A stretch of 64,000 nt of DNA from Mastigias papua. Taxonomy: Eukaryota; Cnidaria; Scyphozoa; Rhizostomeae; Mastigiidae. The DNA lies in the NCBI GenBank assembly GCA_964019165.1, contig OZ025267.1, positions 15,131,824 through 15,195,823 of the forward strand. Reading direction: 5' to 3'. The notes under the pieces were generated by a model that did no database searches, was not told the DNA's origin, and saw only the letters and a list, made by a program, of their open reading frames with translations. A program made the position numbers and the translations under genes. Shown here piece after piece: positions 43,549 to 57,600 of this stretch. Each line of letters begins with the position of its first letter. The first letter of the stretch is position 1.

Positions 43549-45307
43549 TACGCAAATTTGAAACAAAAATGCCAAATTTTGTGCCTCAGAACGTTTTCTA
43601 ATTGATGAAACATTTCAAGGGTTTGCAACTCTTTGTATATTCAAGTTGTACCCTTCCCTAAAACATAGTTCATTTCAACGAGAAAAGCAAAGATGTACAA
43701 AGAAATGGATCACAAAGATTAAAAAATTTACTTGGTTTGCAAGTGAGCATTGATCAGATTATTACGTCATTAATGATTTCTGATTCAATGAAACTAACAG
43801 CATACTGCCACAAGGGAAACCAACCAGTATGCGCGCGCATATTTCTCGTAGGTGACGGAAGTAAACATTCACAACTCAGCTATATGCATGTATGTACAAA
43901 CAGAAAACAAGAATTGAAAAAGCAATGGTGGTTATCGATCGCTAGTCATATAAAAATGATAAAATGTTAATTTCCAAAACGCTACAAATCTATCAAATTT
44001 CTACAATTTCCACTTTGTTCTGTAAACCGTTTCAAACCTGTTTGATAACAAATTGAAGGCCACTACAGAAGATACAGTTGTCTAATTATTCTAGAATGAA
44101 AGACTTGGTAACTCTATATACAGTACACCACATCAATAATTGAAACAAATTTTGTGAGCAGGCATGAAAACAGATTTTTCCAAGCACAATACTAAATGCA
44201 CAGACCTTCAAAACATGCAAAAGTGTGCTTATAGCTGAAAGCTGCTTTGAGACTTCTGGGAATTTAGGGGGATGACTTCATGACTTGGTCAGCATTTCAC
44301 TTATCTAGCGCGCTACCTCGTGCAAGTAGAGCTCTGACTTCCTAGTGCAAACCAGAACTTTCGAACACAACAAATGAGCGGTGCCATAAAAGCTTTACCC
44401 AAAGCTATTTCTGTAAACAGCCCATTGAAGTGTATACCAAAATATACCAAAGCAAAAGAATGAGTTTTGAGAAGTCTCTCTGCTATTGGCAGAGACATGG
44501 TTGGCTTTGATAATCACGATAGAAATACACTTATTTAATGTTTTAATGAATGAAATATTACTGAATTTGAAACCAGAATACTGTTACATGTCAGACAGAA
44601 CTCATAAAAGACCCTAGAAGTATTCTATACTTAATGAGCCTAATGCTGTTGAACTATCCTATCACATTAAGCTGATAAGATGTTTATTTCAAGGTAGTTT
44701 CAAATAGCAAAGGAATCCTTTCCAAATCAGTACTCTTCCTATGCAGGCCAAACAAGCAAAATTTCAAACAGAAAAAATGCTGCTATGCTTTGCAAACTGG
44801 CTTAAAATAGGGGCGAGTTAAATAAAATATACCTATCTGGTTGTATACTTTTCTTTCTTGCACCAAATTAATTCCGGGATGCTGGTAGTATTAGAGTACA
44901 GCTGGCAATAGGAATACAAGATATGACAAATAGTACAATCAAACTTGAAATCTGACCATCTTCCTTTACAATCTAACAAAATTTGCAGACTATCGTTCAA
45001 GACGAAATCTGTAACATGCAGTGATCACTTTCTCAAATAGTGATGAACTAAAACTCGCCTTTTCAATAATAATCCTTTTCTTTCTCCAAGTTTCAGTTTC
45101 CACTATATCTTGAAATGATTATCAAATATCAAATGAAAACTAATGATTCTAAGAGATTCCCATTTTGCGAATTGGCAAAATTAAAAAAACATCCTAAAAT
45201 GTACAAATTATTTTTCAGAAGATATAGAAAAACTATCACCTGTCTTATCAAGTGTACTTTTTACATATAAAACGATTCGTTTAAAATACAGCAGTACGAC
45301 AAAACAG
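43549..45307. other. 3' flank of the DOCK gene, no gene seen
   Basis: No exon on either strand is supported. A minus-strand AATAAA occurs near 44684-44689 (TTTATT on the plus strand) and might end the DOCK transcript, but it is more than 600 bp past the stop codon and unproven. Confidence 0.4.
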
Positions 45308-46065
45308 CTAGAATTTGCTCTCCTTTGAATTATTTACTGTGGAGTGACTAATACCCTCTTGAGAACGGTACATTTGGGCGCGTTTTAATGGCACTGGAGG
45401 CACATTGCTTCCGACCTCGGATCCTGATCTCACTCTGTCAACTGCAGGAATTGTCTTTAACAAATCTTCTGCAGACATTGTCTTATATTTCAAAATCTGT
45501 CCCGATGAATCATGCTTTAAGATCATTGTTTTTGGCCTAGGCTTCGGGATAGGCCTCGTTTCCGATGTTTCGCTTTTCAACTGGTGTCTTGGTGTAGGAA
45601 TAGGAACAGCTGCTGCATCGGTATTATCGGGAGGCAACGATCTTGGTCGCTCTCTCCTCTGCTCATTTTCAAGAGTTCCGTTATGTTCCTCAACTTCATT
45701 GATTTGACCTTCTGGTCTCATGTTTACCTCAAATGCACTCGTCATTTGCATTCCATGTTGCGACAAATTCTCACCAATTGCCTCATCATATTTTACTGCA
45801 GATAAATGGCTTGAAATCGCCGATTTACGCTTAATTGGTAATTTTGGTGGCATCTGTTCGTCCTCAGAGATATTATCCAATGCAGGAGCAGACTGAAAAC
45901 AAGATATTGTCAAATGGATGTTCATAAAAACTTCACAAATATATCTATCAAATATCTCTGCAAATGAACAGAGACTACTCTAGAAGGTTCCCAGAAAATT
46001 TCTACAAAAGTTATAAAAAATTCTTTACCACAAATTATCCTTAACACGTTCCGCATAAACATAAG

Positions 46066-46150
<85 letters not shown>

Positions 46151-46205
46151 CTGATCCTAAGCCGCATCCACAACGTATATAAATTGTATACATAGACTAA
46201 ACACA

Positions 46206-46245
<40 letters not shown>

Positions 46246-49200
46246 ACATATATATATCTGAAAAGTCTGTTGGTACTACAGAACTTCACTACAGCACGAA
46301 AAAGCGGTACCATGTTTTAACCATACTGAAAAGCTTTTTTCGTCCGACACTCGTCAGAGTATGAAACGTCGGATAGCGACCGAAATGTGAACCAAAATTT
46401 ATAGCCAGATATGCGGGTACACGTGATATGATGAATTTCGGTTCACCTTTCGGTCGCTATCCGACGTTTCATACTCTGACGAGTGTCGGACGAAAAAAGC
46501 TTTTCAATATGGTTAAAACATGGTACCGCTTTTTCGTGCTGTAGTGAAATGTATGTATCTATTATTTTTAATATATTTTTGCATTTATTCTTATATCTTT
46601 AGACGTTTGAGTATAGACAGAAACAAAAGATATAACAAAGAAAAAATCAATCCTAGCCATGCCCTATGATTCTCTACATAAATGCAAGGCATTGATAGAA
46701 AACATTAAATCGAATGATAACAATAAGGTGAGCACAGCCTCGGTTACGAGAATTGAGAACTGCATGATATAATGCATATAAGAGATAAGTAATAGTACCA
46801 TTAACTCTACTTAGTTTATAGAAAAGCATAAGATTACGTTGGTTTATCTTGTTATCGTTAAACAACAAATAACTGTTCCCATTTCTACTGTAATTTCAAT
46901 AAACCGAAATACACCAACTGAGGCAGCTAGTGAGATTGTATGTGAAGATTTGACAATGCTGTTGCAAAAAATGTTAAAACGCTTTCTCTCCAATTTTATA
47001 TATGAGCTCAACTTTGTCCTAATCTCCATACTAAATTCTGTAAGCTGTGTTTTTCATAAAAAATATTTCAATAGTTCAAATTATTAGTTATCAGCAAAAA
47101 AATTCCAATATATTCCAATTATGCGAAACAGCTTACCCCAGCTATTGCACTATTCTTTCCCAATGTAATACTATTCGGTATTGCTTTCATTGGTCTAGGT
47201 TTACCAGAAAAAGAAGCCGAGCTTCGATTCAAAAATGCCCCCATGGATACTCTTCTGGGCGGGACAACTGGGCCACCATTCGAGGTCTCATCGCCTAATG
47301 AACTTGTTGACTTAGAATTCACCATTCGACGATCCAATGTTTTGCTGAGGGAGAGAAAAGAATGGTAAGGGATGAACATAAATGAAGAATTGCCCGCCAT
47401 ACAAATGTCAGTGCATGGAGGAAATGGATACAACCCACACAACTAGCCAACCAAAACTCGATCAATCACAAAACACGCGTTTTGATATCCAAAGGAATCA
47501 ATCACTTTACAAACATACCAGTGGATTCATGAACAGATCCATCAGACAGCCGGTAAGTTCAATTTATGAGCTGAGTAGTATGGAAGTTGAAGAAAAGAGG
47601 ACAAACTCACCTTCCTTTGTTGTTAAATCCGTTTGATTCCTGGTCCGATGTCGGTGAACTTGAGAATGTGTCAGTTATCCTCTTACCAACAATTGATATT
47701 CGATGCCTCATTGACTATATGAAAGTAATTTCTTACAGCATAAACATCAATTCAGTACAAGCCTGACAAAATCCTAATGGTTGCAGAGATCCTCATTTGC
47801 CATGTAAAATAAATGAAAACGCAACGAAACACTAGAAATAGGCCAATCCAAATTTGAGACCTATTTCAGGAAACAGTGCTGGTATGAAACCACAAACTCT
47901 TTATGAGAAATAAAGAAGATAGGCAAATCAGGTGGCACCATCAAGTCACTTCAAGAAAATAAGAATCACTAACAACTGGCACAACCTAATGCTAGTGGTC
48001 GCAAAGAAGTATGTGGCCTAAGGGGTGAATGAGCAAATATGAACTGTGCACATCATGTAGTAGTGGAAGTGGAGGATGGTGTCTGAGATGGATGCTACAA
48101 TCTATAAACTTGAAACACTAATTCGCATATTGACTAGTGAAGCGCGATAGTTAGTTAAGAAGTTGATACCGACCTTGGGAACATCTTGTTCGTTTGAAGT
48201 GAGATCTTTTGAATTCCGCTGAGGCATTTTCGGAGATCTAATTTAAAAAATACATAAGACACTAAGGTAATTTATATAATATATCATAAATTGGAAAGAA
48301 ATTTCAAATTTTTAACTGATAGCCACTAAAATTAAGAAACATTAGAAAACAACAAAAAAACTCTAAATGTGGAAGGGTACAAACAAGACGAACAGGGACC
48401 AAATATATTAACGAATTAAAGCTAGTATTCTCAGTAAGTGAAATCAGATTCAAAATGAGTAAATTAAATTCTTGCCTTTCTGATGATAATGATGACGTTG
48501 ATGTTGCCGTAGAATCAACTATTGGAATCATCTATGAGTGCAAACAAACAAGTTAAACTCAAGAGAGTGAAAAACTCATGGAAATACAGAAGGTGACTTT
48601 GATTGACGTTTAATTAAGAACTGAGGACAAAGCAGAGATGAACGAAGCACGGGCACTGGGAGAACGAGCTCCTAACGTCTAAAAAAGTAAAGAAAGAACA
48701 TGGCCTCAACATGTTGGAATAGGCCCTGTATTTGGAGGAAAGTTAAGATCAAGGCTCCAGCAGACTCACAGTTTACCGTTTTTCATTTGTTTTGAGACAA
48801 ATCGCGTTTTCCTACTCTCCACATCATTCTACTGGAGTTCTACCTGATTTTCTTTGTTTGCAATAAATAAATTAGTATAGCACTAAGTTTTGGTACGCTC
48901 AAGTATGGATCGTAAAATGCATGAAAATGTAACCTTTAGCTCTTTTGCCCTTCCGCCGTCCAACATCTAAATGCTTCCTGTGTCTTAGAGGCAAACTATT
49001 ATTATCCGGACAAAGAATCTCAGAATGGAGTAAGCATTACGTGATTTGCTAAAAGACTCATGAAACCTTTGAAAATATCGTAGTAATGCATAGCGAACTT
49101 TTCCAAAGTGAACAGAACGCCGACTTCGAGATGCAGCAGGACTCACCTCGATTGGGACACCAGTCTCGATGCTCTCTCTTACCCTTGCGAACATTGTCAC

Positions 49201-51578
49201 CATCCTATCATGGAAAGGTTTCATTGATGAGCTTGCAAGCCTTTCATGTAACGCAAGTCCTGAAGCCAATACATCAACCTATAACAAATAATACGGAAGT
49301 CATTTTAAGCGACAATACAATCATATATTTCTAACACCTATCACCATAATGACTCATGATATGAGACAAAAAACCATATCAACTACTGCGAACAAACAAA
49401 ACAATAACAAACTTATAGCATCAAGCATCTATAATATCTATAGAGAAAACAAGAAAAATGCTCTAGAAAAACCATACTCAGAAAAATTCCAGCAGGTTGC
49501 TGCTAAGTCTCTCAACGAGAATAATAACTGGAATTTTGAAAAAGCAATCTGCACAGAGTTTTGGAATTCCACCACTAAAGTTCTACGGCTGTTGCTTGAT
49601 TCCTAATTGTCAAACTATGGCCGAGTCAGTACCACCTGATTCATCCTATAATTAACAGCAAAATAAAACTAATTCCCTAAGGGGTCTACAGCAAAGTTGC
49701 TGGCTATAGAAAGTTGTATATTTTTCAAACTATAAATAAATCGCTTCTGAGACGGATTGCCGATGAAACAAGGCTCAGGACTTCACAACTTCACCCAAAT
49801 CTCGATAAACAAAGCGAACAGCTTGAAAATTAAGCAAACTATTGAGCAGCCAGGCGAAATACGATGTAATCAAAATGTTGAAGAACAAGATTATATGTTT
49901 ATATCATACTTGTGCTCGTAGCTCAGACTGAAGCTTTTCTATCTCGTCGATTTGTTCAGGATGCAGAAATGCATACTCATCATTCAGGAAGGCCTGCAAT
50001 GCAACAATAAGCAACTGCATATTCAATGAAGAAACATCTTGCGGTGAAAAAATTCAAACCTTATCAAACAGAAACACAAGTACCACATTCATGATATTCC
50101 TGGAAATACAGAAGACTTAGCAAAAGTTAAATAGCAAAAATGTGAGGTTGATTAGTGACAAAAGTAACCTTTCTACACTCCAATCATTTTTCATTCACAC
50201 AGACAATTTACTGTGTTTCCTCTAATAAACTCCGCTTTCTGATAAATGCCATCCTAGAATGAACTACGCATCCAAAAGATGGGTTTTAGAATAAATGTCA
50301 TGGTGTTTATTAAAGAAAACCCGGTAGTCATAATTCCTAGCATGTCACAATGATGGATTGTCACTATGCTGCAACCGTTCAAATACTGTGACAATAAAAC
50401 GAAAAGATGAAGCATTTCCTCACTATGCTTCTTCCTGGTGCTTAGAGCCGCAAGAGCTTAATGTTTCTCAAGGGTGCTTAATTGTAACACAAACTAATTT
50501 CAACAATAGGATATCGATACAAAGGAATACAGTTGAAGTAAAGGTAAACACAAGACTGCTTTGAAGGTAAATGATTTAGTAACCTGTTGATATTTTGATA
50601 TCCCTCCATTAACATTGGCATCAATTACTCCATTCAATACCATACTCAAAGGATTGATGTTTTCCTCTGGGTATTTTTCGAATTTTGTTATGATAACCGA
50701 CAACTCTTTATTTTTCGATGAAATTGAATGCGTGGCATTTTGTAGAGGATTCAGCTCCTCCTACAATAAAAAAGCTCTAAATGAAGTATTTGTCAACATG
50801 GCTAATGATTGTTGGAAAATGGTGCAGAACACTTCTTGTGATGAAATACAACTTGTGAAATAGCACAACCATGGCTTGTGACATGCACAAAATTGCAAAA
50901 ACTATCCCGCTATATCTACAATATAAAACAGCAATATGTTTAGATATATTAAATAAAGTTGTACAGAACAAAATTCCGCAAAGAAGGGAATCATACCGTT
51001 TGACAGGAATCTACTCGGCTCCATCTCAAAATTCCAGGAAATACATTTACAGTTTTCATTGTTGTTCTCTCTAGCCATAGAGTCTGTGAGGAAGAATCAA
51101 AATGGAAAATGATTTCAAAGACCTATTTGAACAAAATCAAAGTTAAACAAAGAACTTCATTGCTGTACATTCAGCAATACAATCAACATCATCATCTTTG
51201 AACTGCTTGCTTACATTCCTCACAATTAATCAACAGCTAACGTGAACATAATACTTAAACAATCAAAGGACCTCTGATCACAATTTTTCACATTTTCATA
51301 AACGAAGGCCTATCTATAAAGAAAGACAGTGCAATTACCTTGAATTCATTGTCTTCCCTTTTACCTTTGTGGAAAGGTCTTGAATTTTGAAACTGTCTAA
51401 CTTTGTTCACTTTGTAATAACTAAAGAAAAAAATTTTAAACCCATTATGGACAAAAATAAAAAATAATACAAAATACTTCATGGTGCTCATAGCTTACAT
51501 TTTCAAACTACCAACCACCAAAAACAATCTGAATCAATGAATGAGTCAAACACTATATGATTGCATAATTGATAGATT

Positions 51579-51645
<67 letters not shown>

Positions 51646-54600
51646 TGATTGATTGACTGATTGGCAGATTTATTAATTGGTTGGTTGGTTGGTTGGTTGG
51701 TTGGTTGGTTGGTTGATTGATTGATTGATTGATTGATTGATCAATAGGTTGTTTTATTCATTCAATAATATATTCATTAATTTCGTCATCAGTACGCATA
51801 CAAAACTCATACATCGTACATCCATACAGCATCTGCAATATAACACTCAATGCTCTATCACAGACATACATTTTAAAACATCACAAAATGCAAAATTGTC
51901 CTGGTTCTTACCTTGTTATTCTTTCGCTGATCTTTTTGCCTTCAAATCTGGGAATTTTGCTCGGAATAGGCTGCACATTACAACATTGGATGTCTTTTGA
52001 AAGTCAAGGTGCACAGATCATTAATTAAAAACGCGGCCGCTGTTGACTATGGATGATCAACGCATTTAGCTAGAATTTATTTGATAGATGGAAATTAAGT
52101 AGTGTATCCTGACAATTTTGACCCTATTACTCTAAATGTGCATACGACGTAAGTCATCCTCACTGATTTTATTCCTTGCAAAATCAGGAACAATCTTACT
52201 CTGAGGTCTTCATTGTAATTGATAAATAATATTTATCTTTCATCAAATACAATAAAGACCACGCAGTAAGATTGTTCCTCAGTTGCAAGGAATAATTGCT
52301 AAAAGATAAATACTTTTCCATTTTAGTATTCGAAGAAACAACTGAATAAAAATTGTCATAACACTGTCAATTCAAACTGTATCTCTAGATTTGTCTAGCT
52401 CGGGAAGCAAGAGAGAAATTATGTCATTCAAGGTCATATGAAGGCAAAAGGATTTGGAAAAATATGTTACGTCAAAGTGCATGAAAATGAAAAAATTAAG
52501 CAGGACACAAACTGTCAACTTTTTACGTCAAGGGCTCTCATATTAAGCAATCAGGTAACCCTTTCATGCACACACTTAAGGGCAAATCACATATAATTTC
52601 AAATTAAAGTGCTGTGTGTCAAGTTGTAGGCAAAGCTACAATACAACGATGAGAACTAGAGAAAATAGTTATAAAGTGTTGTGGTTTACTAGGCATTTCA
52701 AATGTTAACGATAATTGTTTCAGCGACTAGGATTGTGACAAAGATGGCAATTGTCAGGTTTAGAAAACGATACACTGGTCACTAGACGAACGCAATGAAT
52801 CATCAATCGGTTTGTTTGTGGACATTACCTAAAGAAAGAAAACAAAATATCACTCTTGACGTTTGGCATCATATACCTGGAAATAAAGTAACATGCAGTT
52901 ATATCCAAATATTGCACACTCGATGTGCTATACAAATAAATCACTCTATCAAGGAAGCACAAGTCTGCTTTTACTAACAACCTAATAATAGTACAACACT
53001 GCAACCTTTTAGTTATGTATGCAATGCCCACAAAAACTACGTTAGGTTTCTTGGCTCGTTCAGGCTCCTAAAGGGGAATCTCCTTCACAAAATTAACATA
53101 ATGAACCATTACTTCAAACGAAACAAACCTTTGCGTTAGGAAAATGACCTTGAAGCCGTTGAGTAAAACCTGCAAGCTTTTCATATTCAAGGCCACGATA
53201 GACAAACTCGTTATCCTGGAGAAAATATTTCAGTTATATTTCCATTACCTGTTAATCATTTAATCACTATTACCAACTCGCTCAACAGCAGAGAAGAAAA
53301 AGCCAACAACATGCAATACCAAGTATGGAGACAAATAATAAGAGTTCTTTATGGGATCCTCATCAAGCTGGGCAATAAAACTCGAGAAGCAGCAAAGACG
53401 CTGTCCACTGAGCAAATTATTTCTGTAAAGCTCAACTTCATTCTCTCTTATTTCTGGAACAAGCCTTATCCGAGAGTGGCATATTTGCTGAATGCTTAAG
53501 GCAAATAAACTAACAAATACTAGTTGGCTTCAACTCACTGAAAAACTGTTGCAGGAATGACAGTGGCAATTCGAATGACATGAAATATGAGAAAATCAAA
53601 ACTATGACCTGGAAGGCATGCCGGCGATAAACTTTATGACAAAAATGTGCAATGCATTTCACGATAAACAGTAAAAAATGGTATCTTTAAGAACAAAATG
53701 AAGTACCTTAAGATAATGCGGAAATCCCTGTCCATAGAATGCAACTCTATAATACTCTGGTTCCGGTCTTAATTCCTTCATTATGTTGTCATAAAATTGG
53801 GCCTGAGTACGCTTAAAAATAAATCGAATCAAAACAATGAAAACACTTCCAGCACAAGACGAGAATATCGGCTTACAGCTTCAAAAAATCAAGCACTGCA
53901 TGAACTAATTGGCAGTGTGATCACATCCACCGATTGCAATTATACCAAAATTGTAATTACGGGCTTGCTCATACAGTCATGAGATATGACGTCATAACTT
54001 ATTCACAGAACTTATTATAACTGATAATAAATTTTATTCTCTAATCCAAATTAAAAACCGAGACACACAGTGCTTTGCCATATGGAGCAGCTACTGGAAA
54101 TAAATTCTCTTAGAATTTTCTTTATATAGGACTCTAGAATATGAAAAGTTTTCTAGCAACGAAAAGCAAATTAGTAACTTCGTATGGATATAGATTATGT
54201 TATTCTATTTTTAAGATAAAAATAAAGGTAAAGGTGAATCCCATGTACGATTCCGTACGTTGGGGGAGTGCCCGTTAGAGGGACACTTATCCTGAGCCGC
54301 CGGCATAGTGAGGTAGGGTGGCCAGTTCCTTTCCTCGCAGCCTTTAGCTTCCCCAGTGTTGCCACCAGGTACCCATTTACTGCTGGGTGGACAGTGAGCG
54401 AGCATCCCAACTATGATCCGAGGGTTCGGCTCGAACCATCGATGTTTCGCACAGCAGTCAAGCGCTCTAACCACTTAGCCATTCGCCCAGAAGATGAAAA
54501 TAAGAGGACACTAAATACTTACTAGGATATTGCTCAGCTTTGAAAAATCTAATAATTTTGTCTCATAAATACTCGCAAGTTCTTTGCAAAGCTCCAGTCC

Positions 54601-57600
54601 ATTTTCCCACATCTAATCAAAGAAATATATTACAGCTAAATATAGGTTTGATTTAAAAGGCACTACGTCATTGAAAATAAGTAAAATGCCTTACAACCAG
54701 GAATTTTAGCATTTAGCATATAAGTCATAAATATGACCAGTACTCCTCTTCTTTAGATGGGATTTCTTTGCAACAACAACTACGCCAGAGACTATCCCCA
54801 TGGCAACTTCCAGCAAGTGGCTTTACCTATAGAATCCGATACAGGTCGGAGCGGTGGAATTCATAACAGAATACACCACCCACAAAGATACTGAACAGAA
54901 TCAATAAGGATCTAAAATAAATCAAGCGATACGCTATCCAGTAAGGGCATATTCGAAGACACAATTCCATGTCTTAGATAGGAGGCTCAAACGATAATAG
55001 ATATCTATATGGCAAGCAGTACTAGGCAACTTTGCCAACTGAGTTTTATTGATGAATATTAGTAAAGGAGCACACTAGCTGTATCCAAGCTATTCATTAA
55101 GTTCGCAACTGTTCGAAAATAACGATGAAAGCATAGAAAAAATATATAAGCATTAACCTTTCCCTTATCAAAATAGTCAATAATCCTCAAATATAATTGC
55201 TCCTTCCTCTCCCACTCTGGCTGTTCAGGAAATGTCAGTTCCTTTGGCTGAATTGCTTCGCCCCACTATATCAAGAGTAAGGGACAAAATTATAATTAAC
55301 ACTTTTTCATCAGGACAAGTAATTAAGTGTCTGAATGATGGAAGGATATAGCCCAGGATGGGCATCAAATTAAAAAAAAATGAATTTCAAGATCAAATAT
55401 TCATTCAGAATAAAAGAACGGTATGCGGCAAAGTAAAAGCACGGACGCGAGAAACACAATCAGTTCACTCATCTAGGTTGAATTTGAAAGTAGAATTTCC
55501 TTTTGAAGCACAACTTGCAGATCTTGCAGGCCAGCAATCAGCCATAAATGTACAGTAATAATTAGGAAAAACTCCAAAATAAAAACTTACTGCAAACTAG
55601 ATGATTCAAATAAAACGGAAAACAGATATAGCTTTAGCGAAATTGAGTGGTTAGTATGTTATTAAGTCATGTTACAAGACACAAATGTGCAGGAAATTAT
55701 CACTTACACCCAACAAGTATGCGTGCAGAAGAAGTACAAATCCAGCCTCCGTGAAATTCTCACATGCAACATGAAGATCACAAAGTTTGTATATATAACG
55801 AATATACATGTCCACACGATTAAGGCTTTGATAAAATTCCTAAAAAAGGCAAAATTATATAAATCTCTGACGGTTGGTATAAATTGGTCATCATAAACAT
55901 TAGTGAATGCTAAGTTGAACTTGACAGGTCATGGCATTAAATGCATGTGTGATCGGCTAAACATGATAGAAAGTACGATATTTCAGTCATATGAACCTTA
56001 CCAGAAAAATTCTCAAAAACAACAAAACAAAATAGTAATTTAAACTGTTATATTCAACCCCCAAAACTACATCTAGTCGTTGAAAATCAAATTCTATACC
56101 TGACAACACAAGCCAAACCTCTGTCATATTTGCTATTAAAATTATAAAGTGAGATAGAGCTAAAGAGCATCATAAAAAACCAATCCAAATATACGATACA
56201 AATGACGTACCAGGAGTCTAACTGTACAAGACATTTGTTCATCCATACCACAGTCATTGCTGGCAATCACAGTCCTAAAATAAACAAACCTTCTAAACCT
56301 AAATGCTCTTATTAATAAGAGAGCAGAGGCGGACTGGGGTGCCAGAGCAGCTCAAACACAGTATGGCTGCACACTTATGAGGTAAAAATTATTGTTGCTA
56401 CAAGGAATAACTGACAATAGCAAAAAATAAAACTATATTCTCAATAGTATATTCACTGCTGTTTTAAATTTATTTGAATTCTAGCACTTAATACCAAAAA
56501 TAAGCCTCCATTTCTAATGAGTGACGTCAAGAATATACCGGGTAAATATCAAGCTCCTTAAAAAGCTATCCAACCCTCTTACTGATAGAAAAACTTACAA
56601 ATATAGAGACGTGAGATAATCGCGGGAACAACTGATGTACAACCAACAAATCGCAATACAAAATACTTCAAGAATGCATGAAATAAAGAAGAGTTGTTTT
56701 CGGATTCCATGAAATCCAGATTTCGGACTTCGCATGCGAACGCACAGTTTCCAGTCCACATGCGAACGTCTTGCGATGTGCGAACGTTCAGATGTTGACT
56801 GGGAACGAAGAATTTGCATGCGAAATGCGAATGTTAGTGGAAATGGGCCTGTAAAATGAAAAAATCTAATTATCATGATAATGGCAGAAACTCCACCTGT
56901 AATCAAGCAATCTTTTGAGGAGCTGTGTTATCGATTCAACGCACTGTTTTCCCTTTTCGTGCAATGATGGGTCTAGGCATTCTTCAAGTTTTTGGATAAT
57001 TCTAAGTAAAGAATCAACAAAAAACTTGCATTCTTTTAATTAAGACAAATAGAACATAAATTGACAATTAAATATAAAATGCTGGCTGAGAGAGAGAGTA
57101 TACAAACCGTAATGGAAATTATTTCCACAGATTCATTTCAAACCTGTTCAACAACATCATTCTATTAGCGCTGAACATGGCCTTAAGGATAGATAAAGGA
57201 TGAGAATGTCGAGACATAATGAGCCACCAATAGTCAAGGCAGGGTTTTTTTAACGTGCAGTTCCACACAAAATGTGCAGTTCTAAAAACCCTGTGTATAG
57301 TTCTAGAGAGAGACCTGTGTAGATTACATTGTAAATCTATTAAGAGAGATTATAGCTAAAGTACAGTATTGTCTGTACATTATCACTTCGAACAAGTATG
57401 GCAACAAAACATGCATAATTTCAGCGCTTGCTCGTCAGGTGCATGATATTTATGCTTATAAGAATCAAGGGCCGCTTTTCATATTTCACATTTCATATAT
57501 TCATTATTTACTGTTGGTTTTTTGTTTCTAGTATGTTCATACTAATTTAGGTCAATCCCGCTCCTCAATATAGTAGCCACGACAAAAATCTGCAGCTCTA

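Noticed and set aside
54195..54525. Overlapping frames of 71-87 residues on both strands
   Set aside because: They lie entirely in a tRNA-derived SINE that is relatively GC-rich and therefore poor in stops.
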